Positions 1 to 11,356 of a stretch of 64,000 nt of DNA are shown here, piece after piece. The DNA lies in the NCBI GenBank assembly GCA_036417435.1, contig CM070919.1, positions 30,319,318-30,383,317 of the forward strand, written 5' to 3'. Within the stretch, counting starts at the first letter, position 1. Every line of letters starts with the position of its first letter. This DNA is from Inia geoffrensis (taxonomy: Eukaryota; Chordata; Mammalia; Artiodactyla; Iniidae). The notes beneath the pieces are model-generated. The model did not search any database. It was not told the DNA's origin and worked only from the letters and a program-made list of their open reading frames with translations. Made by a program: the position numbers and the translations under genes.

Positions 1-825
1 CTTCTCAAAATAATAATGAGGACAGGTGTGAGGAGCCGCAATTAATGATAATTAGCGCCATCAAAGTAGCCCCGCTCTGCAAGCTTGGTTTCTGGTGAGG
101 AGAGCCTCACCCACAAGAGACCAGGGCCTCTGCAGGCCGCCAGGATGCTCACCATCCCCTGCAGGAAACAGGCATTCGGGCCAAATCGTACACACGCTGG
201 CCGGTCACCTTGTGTAGGAGAGAGATGCTAAATCCCAGCAAGGCCGCAGGTGCCAGTTAGACTCCCTCGTGATACTGTTCCCTCCGTGTTGTTTATCTGT
301 CACTCATCTCAGCTGCTGTTCCCACTCCAAATAAATGTCAAGTCCCTCAGCAAATACGAGGGATCAACTTCTAGAATAACCCTCCTAGAAGGGCAGTAAC
401 GATGCCCATGGAAATAATGAAGGGTTTTCTCTTGGTGTTAATATAACGTATACCCCAAGTCCCCTCATAAATACTCCTGCCTCAACAACGTTGAGCCTCA
501 GTGCAGCTCGGCAGGCCGGAGGCCTTCCTCCCACCTTGTAAATCCCGTGTCACTACACCCACTGCCTCCTGGGCTTGGCGACTTGGAGGCTTAGGCATGA
601 ATACTATGGCAGAGCTCCCATCGCACCAAAAGTTCCCGAGGCAGCTGACAAAATTGTGCTGACTCCCGGTGGAGACAAGCCACAAAGAACTCCATCCCAC
701 GGCCACATCAGCCACAGAGTGCCACCCAGGTCACGTGTCCACCCAGGCCTGCATCCTCACAGCTAAGATTCCTGATGCCAGCCTGCCAGGAGCCACTGGA
801 GATTCTCTCTCTAAAAGCTAATCTC
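1..825. other. Single-copy non-coding DNA
   Basis: I recognise no repeat, RNA gene or exon here. Short open frames on both strands (about 60-77 codons) lack any recognisable domain and overlap each other. An A/T-rich patch near 40-55 holds several TAAT/ATTA homeodomain-type cores, which is weak evidence of anything. Best read as intergenic or intronic sequence. Confidence 0.5.
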
Positions 826-965
826 TTATGAGCACACTGATTTGTGCCTGGCTGTAAGCATTTTCTATGTGGTACCTCATTTAATCCTGCCAACAAGCCT
901 AAAAGTTAGTTACTAGAGATTTGTAACCCCTTACCCAAAACACATACGGCTAAAAGTGTCTCAGA
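826..965. repeat. MIR/L2-type ancient repeat tail
   Basis: The stretch around CTCATTTAATCCTGCCAAC followed by a GTTAGTTACTA-like run matches the conserved 3' core shared by MIR and L2 elements (CTCATTTAATCCTCACAAC type). It is strongly diverged, as expected for a mammal-wide repeat. Exact family and edges cannot be set by eye. Confidence 0.6.
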
Positions 966-972
966 ATTCTGA

Positions 973-1000
973 ACTTTTTTTTTTTTTTTTTTTTTTTTAA
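973..1000. repeat. Poly(T) tract
   Basis: A run of about 25 T residues sits directly upstream of the L1 fragment. It could be the tail of a minus-strand retro-insertion with little body, or a homopolymer expansion. Its length is probably polymorphic. Confidence 0.8.
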
Positions 1001-1008
1001 TTTTGAAA

Positions 1009-3168
1009 GGTATGTGGCTCTCACCACTTCTATTCAGCATTATATCAGAGATGCTACTGAGAGAAGAGGGCCAGGAAAGGACTTAAGGGCATACAGACTG
1101 GAAATGAAGAAGTAAAACTATTCTCAGGTCACACAATACTGTATGTAGAAAATTATAAGGCGTCAAAGAAAAAAGGAGATGAAGCATGTTTAGCAAGATT
1201 ACAGAATACAAACTCTATATACAAAGCTAACTGAATTGTGTTTCTATATACTATCAATAAACAATTCAAAAATAGGATTAAGAATACAATTCCAGTTACA
1301 ATATCACGTAAAAATAAACATAAATTTAACAAAAGAAGATCTGTATACTTAACAAAACGTTTCTGAGAGAAATTAAAGTTCTAAATAAATGGAGAAATAT
1401 ACCAAGTTTATGGATTAGAAGACTCAATATCGATAAGATGGCTATTTTCCTCAAATTGATCTACAAATTCAATGTAATCATCAAAATACCAGGTAGATTT
1501 TTTTTATAGACTTTGAAAAGCTGATGCTAAAATGTATATGCAAATGCAAAGAACCCCTAGTAGAAAAAAGTAATTTCTTTAGAAAAAGAATAAAGTTGGG
1601 GGATTTATACTACCTGATTTCAAAACTTACTGGCATAAAGGTAGACTACAGATCAAGGGAAGAGAGTAGAGACTCTAGGTATTAATCCTCATATTATGGT
1701 CAAGTTGATTTCAACAAAGGTGCCAAGTCAATCCAATGCAGTAGGAGAAAACAATACAGAAAACAAAACAGAAAGAAGCACACTTACATCCTTATCACAC
1801 TTACGTCCTTACCTCACACACAAGAAGAAAATACACATGGATCCCTACCGCACACCATACACAAAAATTAACTCAAATGGACCAGAAACCTAACTTAGGG
1901 TTTCTCAACCTCAGCAGTATTGGCATTTTTGGACCAGATAATTCTGTGCTGCAGGGGCTGTCCTGGGCATCGTACTATGTTTGGCACCATCGCTGGCCTC
2001 TATCTATTAGATGCCATTAGCACACCTCACCCAGTTGCGACAGTCCAGACTGTCTTCAGATATCCCCAGGTTTCCCCTGGAGAGCAGAACCGTTCCCAGC
2101 TGAGAACCACTGACCTAAAATTATAAAATGTCTAGAAGAAAACATGGCAAGAAATCTTTCTGAAAGGTCAGGCAAAGATTTTTTTAGGTAGGGCACTAAA
2201 GGCACAATTCATAAAAACATAAATTGGACCTCAAAGTTTTAAAAAGTTTTGCTGTTCAAAAGAAACCATTAAGAAACTTAAAAGACAAGTCAGAGACTAG
2301 GAAAACTATTCTTGAAGCATATAGCTGAGAACTGTATCCAGACTATGTAAAGAACTTCTATTCATTAACAAGAAGATAAAGAATGGGCAAAAGACATTTC
2401 ACACAAAAACATATAGAAATGATTAATAAGCACATGAAAAGATGCTCAACATTATTAGTCATTAGAGAAACGCAAAGTAAAAGGACAAGGAGGTGCTACT
2501 GCGCACCCTCGGGAATGGCTGCAGCTGACAGTTTTGACAATACAAGAGTTGACGAGCATGTGGAGAATCTAGGACTCCCATGCACTGCTGGTGTGGCTGC
2601 ATCATCTTGCAGTTTGGTTTAAAAACTAAACATACACTTGCCATATGACAGCAACTTCACTCCTAGGCATGTACCCAAGAGAAATGAAAATGTGCCTGCA
2701 CAAGGACTTGTACGCAAATGTTCACAGCAACATTATTCACACCAGCCAAAAGCTAAGAGCAATCCATCAACTGATAAATGGATACACAAAATGTGCTATA
2801 TCCATACCGTGGATTGCTACTCAGCAATAAAAAGGAGCAAAGAACTGATACAGACAACAACCTGGACCAACCCCAAGAATATGGTAGTTGAAAGAAGCCA
2901 GACTCAAAAGACTACATATTGTATGATTCCATTTAGACAAAATTTCTAAAGAAGATAAAATTATAGAGACAAACAGATCACTGGTTTCCTGCTGCTGGGG
3001 GTAGAAGTGGCAATAGACAGCAGACATTTTGGAGTGATGGAGATATTCTAAAACTCGATTGTGATTTTAGTTGTAAAACTGTATACATTTACTAAAATCG
3101 TTGAACACTTGCCATGGGTAAATTTTTACGGTGCATACATAAATTATACACCAATAAATTTATTTAAA
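1009..3168 (+). mobile_element. Old L1, 5'-truncated 3' part
   Basis: The fragment begins inside the ORF2 reverse-transcriptase region (the SPLLF-like context just before the catalytic FADD block). It then runs through the ORF2 C-terminal part and 3' end to an A-rich tail at about 3160. All frames are closed by many stops and indels. It is interrupted by a hAT-type element at 1894-2119. Divergence is much higher than in the three young-type L1s of this window, so it is an older insertion. Confidence 0.85.
1894..2119. mobile_element. hAT-Charlie non-autonomous element (MER20-like)
   Basis: The block from GGGTTTCTCAACCTCAGCA to GAGAACCACTGACC matches the known mammalian MITE with ends GGTTTCTCAACC / GGTTGAGAACCACTG and a centre containing GGGGCTGTCCTGGGCAT and CTGGCCTCTA. 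It lies inside the old L1, so it inserted after that L1 or the L1 carried it. I believe the family is MER20, but the name is from memory and less certain than the class. Confidence 0.7.
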
Positions 3169-3231
3169 AAAAAACTGTGTGGCAACCTTGGAGCTGTGCC
3201 TCTCGGATCCCACTTTAAGAAAGAGTCTTCT

Positions 3232-3558
3232 AGGACTTCCCTGGCGGCGCAGTGGTTAAGAATCCGCCTGCCAATGCAGGGGACACCGGTTCGAGCCCTG
3301 GTCCGGGAAGATCCCACATGCCGTGGAGCAAGTAAGCCTGTGCGCCACAACTACTGAGTCTGCGCTCTAGAGCCCGCAAGCCACAACTACTGAGCCCATG
3401 AGCCTAGAGCCTGTGCTCTGCAACAAGAGAAGCTATCGCAATGAGAAGCCCACGCACCACAATGAAGAGTAGCAGCCCCCGTTGGCCACAACTAGAGAAA
3501 AGCCCACTTGCAGCAACAAAGACTCAGTGCAGCCAAAAATAAATAATTTATTTTTAAA
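3232..3558 (+). mobile_element. CHR-1-type tRNA-derived SINE
   Basis: The head GGACTTCCCTGGCGGCGCAG contains a Pol III A box, and GGTTCGAGCCC is a B box. The body holds the long internal ACAACTACTGAG repeats and ends in an A/T-rich AAATAA tail. This longer body (about 325 bp) separates it from the shorter CHR-2 copies. Flanking 12-bp target-site duplications, AAAGAGTCTTCT (3220-3231) and AAAGAATCTTCT (3559-3570), differ at one base. Confidence 0.9.
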
Positions 3559-3629
3559 AAAGAATCTTCTGCTCAGCTGGAATGAATACAGTTAGCTGAC
3601 GGCTGTTAGTGCCTTAAAGATCCACCTCA

Positions 3630-3848
3630 GGACTTCCCTGGTGGCGCAGTGGTTGAGAGTCCGCCTGCCGATGCAGGGGACATGGGTTCGTGCCCCGGTC
3701 CGGGAGGATCCCACGTGCCGCGGAGCGGCTGGGCCCGTGAGCCATGGCCGCTGAGCCTGCGCGTCCGGAGCCTGTGCTCCGCAACGGGAGAGGCCGCAAC
3801 AGTGAGAGACCCGCGTACCGCAAAAAAAAAAAAAAAAAAAAAAAAAGA
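3630..3848 (+). mobile_element. CHR-2-type SINE with perfect TSD
   Basis: This is a typical CHR-2 copy. Its A box is TGGCGCAGTGG (3642-3652) and its B box is GGTTCGTGCCC (3685-3695), followed by a GC-rich body and a poly(A) tail. A perfect 15-bp target-site duplication, AAAGATCCACCTCAG, occurs at 3616-3630 and 3849-3863. Low divergence, many retained CpGs and an intact TSD point to a fairly recent insertion. Open frames through it are shadows of the SINE. Confidence 0.95.
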
Positions 3849-3863
3849 AAAGATCCACCTCAG

Positions 3864-4616
3864 TTTTCAAGGCGAGGCCACTCTTCCTGGGTGGTCATCC
3901 CCGGGCAAGGATCGGGCCCAGCGGGCATCAGGGCCTGGCCAATTCTGCTAATATAAGACCCCTGACAGGCACCCGGACTCCAGAACCTCTGTCCCCACCT
4001 GCAGTGTCTGAGGCCCCTCCTCCATCTTCTTCCTTCCTCCTGTCCTGTCACAGCTGCGTCCGCAAGCACTCCTTACGAATCCTGTTTCCTCCCATTTTTA
4101 TTTTTCTTGGGAGTTACCCCCAACAAACCTCTTCCTCTCTTAACTCCCATCGGTGTCAGCTACCCGAGGCTCCCCCACCCCCGCCAGCAAGGACTGTGAT
4201 GCATGTGACCCCCCACCCCAGGCACTCAGGGGCAGCAGCCTGCAACCTCACGTTTCTTCCATGACACATACCACGTTGAGTGGAACACAAAAAACTATCG
4301 ATCATCTCGTGTGTCCAGGTCAGGTTTTGCCTCTAATTCAAAAAAAACCTCTATTTTAGTGCCTTCGGATGTGGGAATTGTGGATTAGGGACTGTGGGAC
4401 TTGTATTCTTATCTGTGGATACTCTGCTTTTTGGCAATATTACACCAGTGGATGGAAGGACTGGGGTCTGAACACGGAGTCCCTACATAGCACTGCAAGC
4501 TCGTCAGACTTAACTGCAGCTCTGAGAATGTCCAATGGACTAGTAATGATGGATTTTTAAAACGTTTACTAATGCCTACCACGTGCAGGTAACTACCCTC
4601 ATAAAACACAGGACCT
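3864..4616. other. Single-copy DNA between SINEs
   Basis: This is a C/T-rich segment with no coding signature. Part of it (about 3940-4190) resembles the pyrimidine-rich end of an ancient LTR, but not well enough to call. No conserved exon or RNA is visible. Confidence 0.4.
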
Positions 4617-4828
4617 GGGCTTCCCTGGTGGCGCAGTGGTTGGGAGTCCGCCTGCTGATGCGGGGGACACAGGTTCGTGCCCCGGGCTGGGAGGATCCCA
4701 CATGCCGCGGAGCGGCTGGGCCCGTGGGCCATGGCCGCTGAGTCTGTGCGTCCGGAGCCTGTGCTCCGCAGCGGGAGAGGCCACAGCAGTGAGAGGCCCA
4801 CGTACTGAAGAAAAAAAGAAAAAAAAAA
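4617..4828 (+). mobile_element. CHR-2-type SINE
   Basis: It has the full CHR-2 head, A/B-box region and GAGAGGCCCACGTAC end with an impure A-tail (interrupted by G). Imperfect target-site duplications, AACACAGGACCT (4605-4616) and AACACAGATCCT (4831-4842), flank it. The mismatches suggest it is somewhat older than the copy at 3630. Confidence 0.92.
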
Positions 4829-4842
4829 CCAACACAGATCCT

Positions 4843-5580
4843 TAAACTCAATCAACGTGTTTCCAAGAAGCCGTAATTAGCGGTTGTTTTCAGCCTTTGT
4901 TAAATGGCAAAACCCTTTAAGTGAGGTTGCATGAAAGTTGCAATAGATACATCAAGTGGCAGCAGAACTGCTGCAGTTAAAGAGTGGGGAGGGAAGGGAG
5001 GGTTCCAGATCTTTGCCCAAAGATCCATTCCTTCGTCCCCATGGGATCACCTCCACAGTGCCTCTGTGGATACTTATGGGATCATCTCAAAACCACTACA
5101 TCTGGTCCAATCCTCCCCTTCACTTGCAGAGAAGCTGACACCTTCAACATCATTCAACTAATGAGCAGTAATCCTACAAAAACCATCTAAAACCAGAACT
5201 CCCCACTCACAACGGCACGAACTGAAATTGTCTATGAATAAGGGAGAGCCTTGATCAAACTCAGAAAACTGCTTTGAAAGGCAAACAACACCGAAAAGTA
5301 GAGTCACAAATGAGGCTTCATTTGATGTCAGTTAAAGCTGCTTTGTGTCGTGCCGGCCACTCCCATTATCTTGTACACCCAGTGCCACATTTTTTAATAA
5401 AACATTTTTCACCACGCGTTACATTAAATACTATTATCCTCTCATGTGTTTAGAAGTGCCATTTAGGGCATTAAAAGATTTAATTTCTAGAGAGTTACTA
5501 TCATGCCGCCTTGTAATTGTGTTTGAAAAGCGTATGAGAAAATTCTGAGCTGGCTTCTCGAACTTTAACGTGAATTCGAA
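4843..5580. other. Single-copy non-coding DNA
   Basis: I see no repeat family, exon or RNA gene in this stretch. The overlapping short frames in several phases at 4931-5190 look like chance. Confidence 0.45.
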
Positions 5581-5581
5581 T

Positions 5582-5700
5582 CATCTGGGGATACTGTTAA
5601 AGGTAGATTCCGATTCAGTAGATCTGGGTGGGGCCCGAAACGCTGCATTGGTGAAAAGCTGCCAGATGATGTCATGGAAGCTGCTTGAATTGCAAGGATT
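5582..5700. mobile_element. MER5-like hAT-Charlie relic
   Basis: AATCATCTGGGGATACTGTTA followed by GATTCAGTAGATCTGGGTGG and GGGGCCCGAAACGCTGCATT follows the order of the ~190-bp MER5A-type MITE (CACCTGGAGGG, TTCAGTAGGTCTGGGGTGGGG, GCATTTCT). The ends are eroded. Confidence 0.65.
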
Positions 5701-5861
5701 TGGAATACTCAGAGGGATAACTTTACATACCATTTAGTTCTGTACAGGAATTAATGATTTGGAGATTTTAATGTCTTTCTTAAACCAAATTGCTGCTTCT
5801 AGCCGTGTGTTGCAAATACGTTGTAAAATTCGACCAAGGTATTTCTCTGAAAATGCTTAGG

Positions 5862-5975
5862 GCAGTGACTCTCAACCCTGACAGAACACCAGAATCACCT
5901 GAGAGGGTTTAAAAATACACAAACACCAAGGATTCTGACTTAACTGGTCTGGGTATCCATATATTTGGGTTGGGG
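5862..5975. mobile_element. Second MER5-like hAT-Charlie relic
   Basis: GTGACTCTCAACCCTGACAG and AGAATCACCTGAGAGGGTTT match the 5' half of the same MITE family as at 5582-5700. The GATTCTGACTTAACTGGTCTGGG part corresponds to its centre. It is truncated before the far terminal inverted repeat. Confidence 0.65.
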
Positions 5976-6017
5976 GGGGCGGAGCTGGTACTTGTCTGTT
6001 TAGTTCTGTGCAGTTTT

Positions 6018-6235
6018 TTGTTTTAATTTTTGAATTTTATTTTTTTTTATACAGCAAGTCCTTATTAGTCATCAGTTTTATACACATCAGTGTATACATG
6101 TCAATCCCAATCGCCCAATTCATCACACCACCATCCCCACCCCCACCCCCCGCCCCCACGGTTTTCCCCCCTTGGTGTCCATACGTTTGTTCTCTACATC
6201 TGTGTCTCAACTTCTGCCCTGCACACCGGTTTTAT
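6018..6235 (-). mobile_element. L1 3' end, reverse orientation
   Basis: Read on the minus strand, this ends an L1: the segment with GGGCAGAAGTTGAGACACAG, then GTATGGACACCAAGG and an A-rich tail. The same tail is seen on the plus strand at about 34340-34528, which confirms the family and orientation. The C-rich run near 6130-6160 is the complement of the L1 3'UTR G-rich tract. Confidence 0.8.
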
Positions 6236-6610
6236 CACGTGTGAGGTTCATGTATCAACCACCACAGTGAAGACAGAGACCACCTCCATCACAATGATCC
6301 CTCATGACCACATTCGTAACCACACCTACTTACCCCAGCTTCCTTAACTCCTGGCAACCAGTAATCTGTTTTCCATTTCTATAACTTTGTCCTTTCAAGA
6401 ATGATATGTAAATGGAATGGAATGTTATGTAAATGGAATCATACAATATGTATCCTTTGGCATTGGCTTTTATCCCTCAGCATAATTCTCTGCTAACTCA
6501 TCTAGCTGTGTGTATCAATAGTTGGTAACTTTTTGTTGTTGAGCAGTACCCCATGGCATGTTTACTTAACTCTTAAACTATCCCAAGTTTACTTAACTAT
6601 TCACCCCTTG
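6236..6610 (-). mobile_element. Older L1 3' end, reverse orientation
   Basis: The minus strand carries the L1 signature of the end of ORF2 and 3'UTR. On the plus strand it shows as AATGGAATCATACAATATGT, GCATAATTCTCTG and GAGCAGTACCCCATGGCATG, complements of the usual 'tactgtatgattccatt' and 'gaatattactc' blocks. It is heavily diverged, so older than the adjacent fragment. Confidence 0.7.
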
Positions 6611-6649
6611 AAGAGGGTGAAGACGTGCCCCAGGCCCATGTGATGCTCA

Positions 6650-7111
6650 TGTATCAACTTCACTGGATCATGTGATGCCCAGATATTTGGTCAGACATCA
6701 TTCTGGGTGTGTCCATGAGGATGTACCTGGGTGAAATTAACATTTGCATCGGCAGACTGAGTAAAGCAGGTTGCCCTCCCCACTGTGGGTGGGCCTCATC
6801 CAATCAGTTGAAGGCCTGGCTAGGACAAAAAGACTGAACCTCCTTAATAAGGCGGATCTCCTCCTGCCTGACTGCCTTGAACTGAGACATCCATCTTTTC
6901 CTGCCTTTGGACTCAAACTGAAACATCGTCTCTTCTTGGGTCTCGAGCCTGCAGGCGTTCAGACTGGAGCTCACACCACCAGCTCCCCTGGGTCTACAGC
7001 CTGCCAAATGTGGATCTTGAGACTCTCCAGCCTCCATCAGCACACAAGCCAATTCCTTACAATAAATGTCTCCTATTGGTTCTGTGTCTCTGGAGGACCT
7101 TGACTGACACA
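6650..7111 (+). mobile_element. LTR-like ancient repeat
   Basis: A ~460-bp block starts TGTATCAACTTCACTGG and ends TCTGGAGGACCTTGACTGACACA. It includes TTTGGTCAGACATCATTCTGGGTGTG and an AATAAATG polyadenylation-like signal at 7061. TG...CA ends and a late AATAAA suit an ancient retroviral LTR. I recognise the repeat as a common mammalian one but cannot name its family with confidence. A short reverse copy of its end lies at 37824-37870. Confidence 0.55.
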
Positions 7112-7165
7112 CTCAAGTGTGTGGCACAAAGTAGGTATTTGAATGTTTGCCAAACCTGGATTTGA
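7112..7165 (+). repeat. MIR end fragment
   Basis: GTGTGTGGCACAAAGTAGGTATTTGAATGTTTG follows the usual MIR terminus (tgcctggcacatagtaggtgctcaataaatgttt). It is short and low in confidence. Confidence 0.5.
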
Positions 7166-7439
7166 ATCCATGGGGAGTTGACAAGCCCTTCAAGGCTTTG
7201 AAGGAAGTATGGTGGCATATTGTGATGGATGATTTAGGAGTCTAAGCAGCTTAGCAGCGTGGGATGGAGGGTCAAGTGTTGACGGGGTGGGTGGGTGAGC
7301 AGAGCCCAGTCTGTCATCTCCCTCCACCAAGGATGGTTCCTGGAGGCAGGATGAACACTGGGACCTACCCTTTAACCTGGGTGAAGCCATCAGGCACACA
7401 GTTCACCAGCCTAGAGAGAATCCATGGAGTATCATGGAA

Positions 7440-7645
7440 CCTCTTGGTAAAATTGGGCTCTAGTCTTTACCTACCACTTGGTGGAACCAGGGCAGGTTGA
7501 CTTAAGAATCCTGGGAGTCAGGGAAATTATGTGTAAAGTGGTGACGATTCTGCACTTACTGCACATGTCATAATAATGCAGGGGTCTTTGTAAGAATCAG
7601 AAGAAGGTGTGAAAGGTCTTTATAAGCCACTAGGCCCTATAAAAA
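7440..7645 (+). repeat. Possible MIR
   Basis: The order of short matches (GGGCTCTAGTCTTTACCTACCACTTGG, GGGAAATTATGTGTAAAGTGGTGACGATTC, TGTAAGAATCAGA) follows the MIR core, but with many gaps. It is plausible as an ancient SINE and needs an alignment to confirm. Confidence 0.4.
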
Positions 7646-8980
7646 TGTAACCTATGACTATTCTTGCTCTAACAGAAACACAGGAGCTGGTCTGCATTAA
7701 TCATGAGGAAACAAAAATCAGAACAAACTGACGAGGTGTCTGAGAATAAACCACTGGCAGAGTTTCTCAGAGCACTGAGAGGGACCTTCTGGCCCAGGGT
7801 CACCAGCAGTGCTGACTCCTGAGCCACTTCAGAGGACCAAAGCAGGACCCCTGGGAGAAGTACGAGTTAACCCTAAAGTTGGGCATCTCTCAGCTCTGCC
7901 CTTTCAAGGGAATGCACTGCTCCTGGATGTGCCAGTGAGGGTGAAGCGTATTCTACGCTGATCTTTGGGAAGGAAAACAAGGGTATTTACTGTGAAGCAT
8001 TAAAAAATTAGATCCAAAGCATGAAACTAAAGCAAAATGTGTAAATAGCCACCTCTCCATGAAACAGCTCTATTTTACAGAACGTATCATTCTGTATTGT
8101 GTAGAGGACCAATGTAGGTTGATAACTAAAATAAATAGCAAGCTTATCTCTCCTTCTGTGTTTATATTTAAAGCCACTATTTTATTTCATGTAACAAGTG
8201 GTGACTTAATTACAGATACAGTGAAAAAATGATCATAAACATTTTTGTGTTCTCGTCATTACTTCCTTACACATGACCTTTCCCTTGGTTAGAGAGAATC
8301 ATATTGAGGAGAATAGGCTTTATTTAGGAAGAATGCAAAGGAAACAGATAATGGCCAAGTTTTTGACTTCCAAAACATTGGGGAAGAAATAGAATAGGCT
8401 TAATAACCTAAAAACACTTCTGCTGCAACGTATCTAGAAAACTAAAGAAAAATATTACAAACTTCTTTATAAATGTATTGCAGAACCCCTAAAAAAGGAA
8501 GGAAATTCCCAGTGGGTGGGAATCAGAAAGGAGCCATAACCTAAGAACTACCTGAGCCTGAGCGCTGAAGGCTGCTGCCCGGGAATGGGGTGGGGGGGGG
8601 AGGGTGGGTGAGGGGGTGGGAGTGGGCTCTGGAAAGCAGGGGCTTGTGTATAACAGAAAACAGGGTCAGCAGATGAGGTTATGGGCCTGTGTTAGTGAGT
8701 GGTATTGGAGTGGAGACCCTCCGGGTAAAACTGAAATTCTGTCCAGTACACACTCAGTGAAGGAGACTAGGAAAAAATTCTATACTAGTTGACAAGCTAG
8801 ACTATCTGGCTGGGAGTTCCAATCAAGGAGGAAAAAAACCATTCCTTTCATACCATGTTTTATGAACTAAAATTAGAAAAGCAATGACACGAGTACAAAA
8901 ACTGTATTTATAAGTTTGAAAACATACTTACAAATAATTGATACATAAAAGACAGCATAATGGAAATAAATAAGGTAATA
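7646..8980. other. Single-copy DNA with a G-rich tract
   Basis: No coding exon or interspersed repeat is recognised. A strongly G-rich stretch at about 8585-8626 has several runs of three to eight G on the plus strand and could form a G-quadruplex. The frames here are chance ORFs. Confidence 0.45.
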
Positions 8981-8984
8981 TTTA

Positions 8985-9290
8985 GACCTGAAGAAAAAAA
9001 TTCCTTGCTTCAGCTAAAGCAAGATTTAGAGGGAAAGATATAGCTCTAATTGCTTACATTAGTAAAGGAAAAAATCACTACAAACTAATTGGCTAAACAT
9101 TCAACCAAAGAGGTTGGGAAAAGAACTATATAGTAAATTAAAGAAGCGACAGGAAGGAAACAAAGCTAATAGAAATTAACAAAATAAAAATAAAGAAATG
9201 AAAGACTTCATCCAACAAAAGGTGATTCTTTGGAAACACTGATAAAACAGGTAAATTTCTGAAAGCCTAATCAAGCTAATTAACATTGTA
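8985..9290 (+). mobile_element. Ancient L1 ORF2 fragment
   Basis: The stretch with GCTAAAGCAAGATTTAGAGG and ATTGCTTACATTAGTAAA corresponds to the ORF2 region between endonuclease and reverse transcriptase (the '[13 protein letters not shown]' zone). It continues to a degenerate 'ctggttctttgaaaag' motif near 9225. No open frame remains. Confidence 0.65.
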
Positions 9291-10153
9291 CAAACATAAG
9301 AAGGCCGTGCGAAACTCACCAGTAATGTTATATAGTCAAAGATTCTGTAAGAATGGTGGTGTGTAATTCACATAAAACTCCACCTTACGGTTTAAAAAAA
9401 TGTAGCAAAAATAACCATAACTACAATAATCCATTATTAGTTATACAATATAAAAATACATAAATTGAATCATCAATAACCTAAAATGTGAGGTGGGGAA
9501 AGGTAAAATTGTGAAGCATAAGAACGCTATTTAGGTTAAGCTGTTATTAGTTAAAAATAGGGGGTTATAACTTTAAGATATTTTATGTAAGCCTCATGGT
9601 CACCATAAGGGAAAAAACCTGTAGTAATTACAGAAAAACAGAATAAGACAAAGCACAGTGATACCACAAGACATCAAAACACACACAAAAAGACAGCAGG
9701 ACAGGATTCAAGGAAGAATGGGTCTACAAAACAACCAGAAAAGAAGACCAAAAGGGCAAGAGTAAGTCTTTAGGTATCAGTAGTTACTTTAAATATACAC
9801 AGATTATATTTTCCAACCAAAGATATAAAATAGCTGGAAGGATAAAAAGAACAAGATCCAACAATACACTGCCTACAAGAAATTCACTTTAGTGTTAAGA
9901 CATACATAAACTGAGAATGAAGGGCTGGGGAAAGATATTTCAAGCACATGGTAACCAAAAAAAAGGCAGAGGTAACTATACTTATGCCAGAAAAAATAGA
10001 CTTAAAATTTTAAATGGAAAAAAAAAAAAGCCAAAGAAAGTCAGTATATAATGATAAAGGAGCCAATATAATCAGGAAGATATAACAATTTTAAGTATTA
10101 ATGCATCCAACATCAGGGCACCTAAATACATAAAGCAAAAAGTAACAGAGCCA

Positions 10154-10346
10154 GGACTTCCCTGGTGGCGCAGTGGTTTAGAGTCCACCTGCCGATGCAG
10201 GGGATACGGGTTCATGCCCCGATCCGGGAGGATCCCACATGCCACGGAGTGGCTGAGCCCGTGAGCCATGGCCACTGAGCCTGCGCGTCCGGAGCCTGTG
10301 CTCCGCAACAGGAGAGGCCACAGCAGTGAGAGGCCTGCGTAGCGCA

Positions 10347-10376
<30 letters not shown>
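10154..10376 (+). mobile_element. CHR-2-type SINE
   Basis: Full-length CHR-2 with a long poly(A) tail (about 30 A). Target-site duplications of about 17 bp (AAAAAGTAACAGAGCCA before the element, AAAAAGTAAGAGAGCCA after it) differ at one base. It lies in the endonuclease part of the old L1, in the same orientation. Confidence 0.93.
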
Positions 10377-10381
<5 letters not shown>

Positions 10382-11356
10382 GAGAGCCAAAAGGAGAAAT
10401 AAACAGCAATATAATAATGGTTGGGGACTTTAATATCCCATTCTTGACAATGGATAGAGTATCCAGACAGAGAATCAGTAAAAAAACAGCAGACTTAAGC
10501 AACACCTTCTGAAGGTAACAGACATATACTGAACATTCTATCTGACAACAGCAGAATGCATGTCCTTCTGACGTGCATATGTAACATTTTCTAGAACAGG
10601 CCATGTATTAGGTCACAAAACAAGTCTTAGCAAATTCAAGAAGACTGAAATTAGTCAAGTATCTTCTCGGACCAAAATGGTATAAAACTAGAACTCAATA
10701 AGAGGAAAAGTGAACATTTTACAACTACATGGAGAGTAAACAATACTCTTCTGAACAATGAATCAGAGAGGAAATTAAAGGAGAAATAAAGTATCTTGAG
10801 ACAAACAAAAATGGAAACATACCAAAACTTAAGGGATGCAGCAAAAGCTGTTCTAAAAAGGAAGTTTATAGCAATAAATGCCTACATTAAGAAATATCCC
10901 AAATAAACAATGTAACTCTATGCCTTAAGCAACAAGAAAAAGAACAACAAACTGAGACCATAGTTGGCAGAAGGAAAGAAATAATAAAGATTAGAGCAGA
11001 CATAAATGAAACAGAGAACAGGAAAGCAACAGAAAAGATTAATCAAAATAAGAATTGGTTCTTTGAAAAGATAAACAAAATTGACAAATCTTTAGCTAGA
11101 CTAACCAAAGGAAAGAGAGAGGAGCCAAATCAATAGCTTATAAATGAAAAACGGACATTACAAATGATACCACAAAATTACAAAGATCATAACAGGCTAC
11201 TATGAACAACTATACACCAACAAACTGGAAAACTTAGGAAGAAATGGAAAAATTCTTAGAAACATACAAACCACCAAGACTGAAGTGGGAAGAAATAGTC
11301 TGAAAACACCAATTATTAGTAAGGAGATTGATTCAGTAATGAAAAATGTCCCAACA

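Noticed and set aside
1..60. Homeodomain-binding enhancer (several TAAT cores)
   Set aside because: Such cores are expected in A/T-rich DNA; without conservation data the claim cannot be supported.
3630..3700. tRNA gene
   Set aside because: A and B boxes are present, but no cloverleaf or acceptor pairing is evident and the sequence continues into a SINE body with poly(A). It is the Pol III head of a SINE.
3592..3951. Several 70-100 codon frames on both strands that recur at every CHR-2 SINE
   Set aside because: The same peptides recur at each SINE in multiple frames; they are translations of a tRNA-derived GC-rich repeat, not genes.
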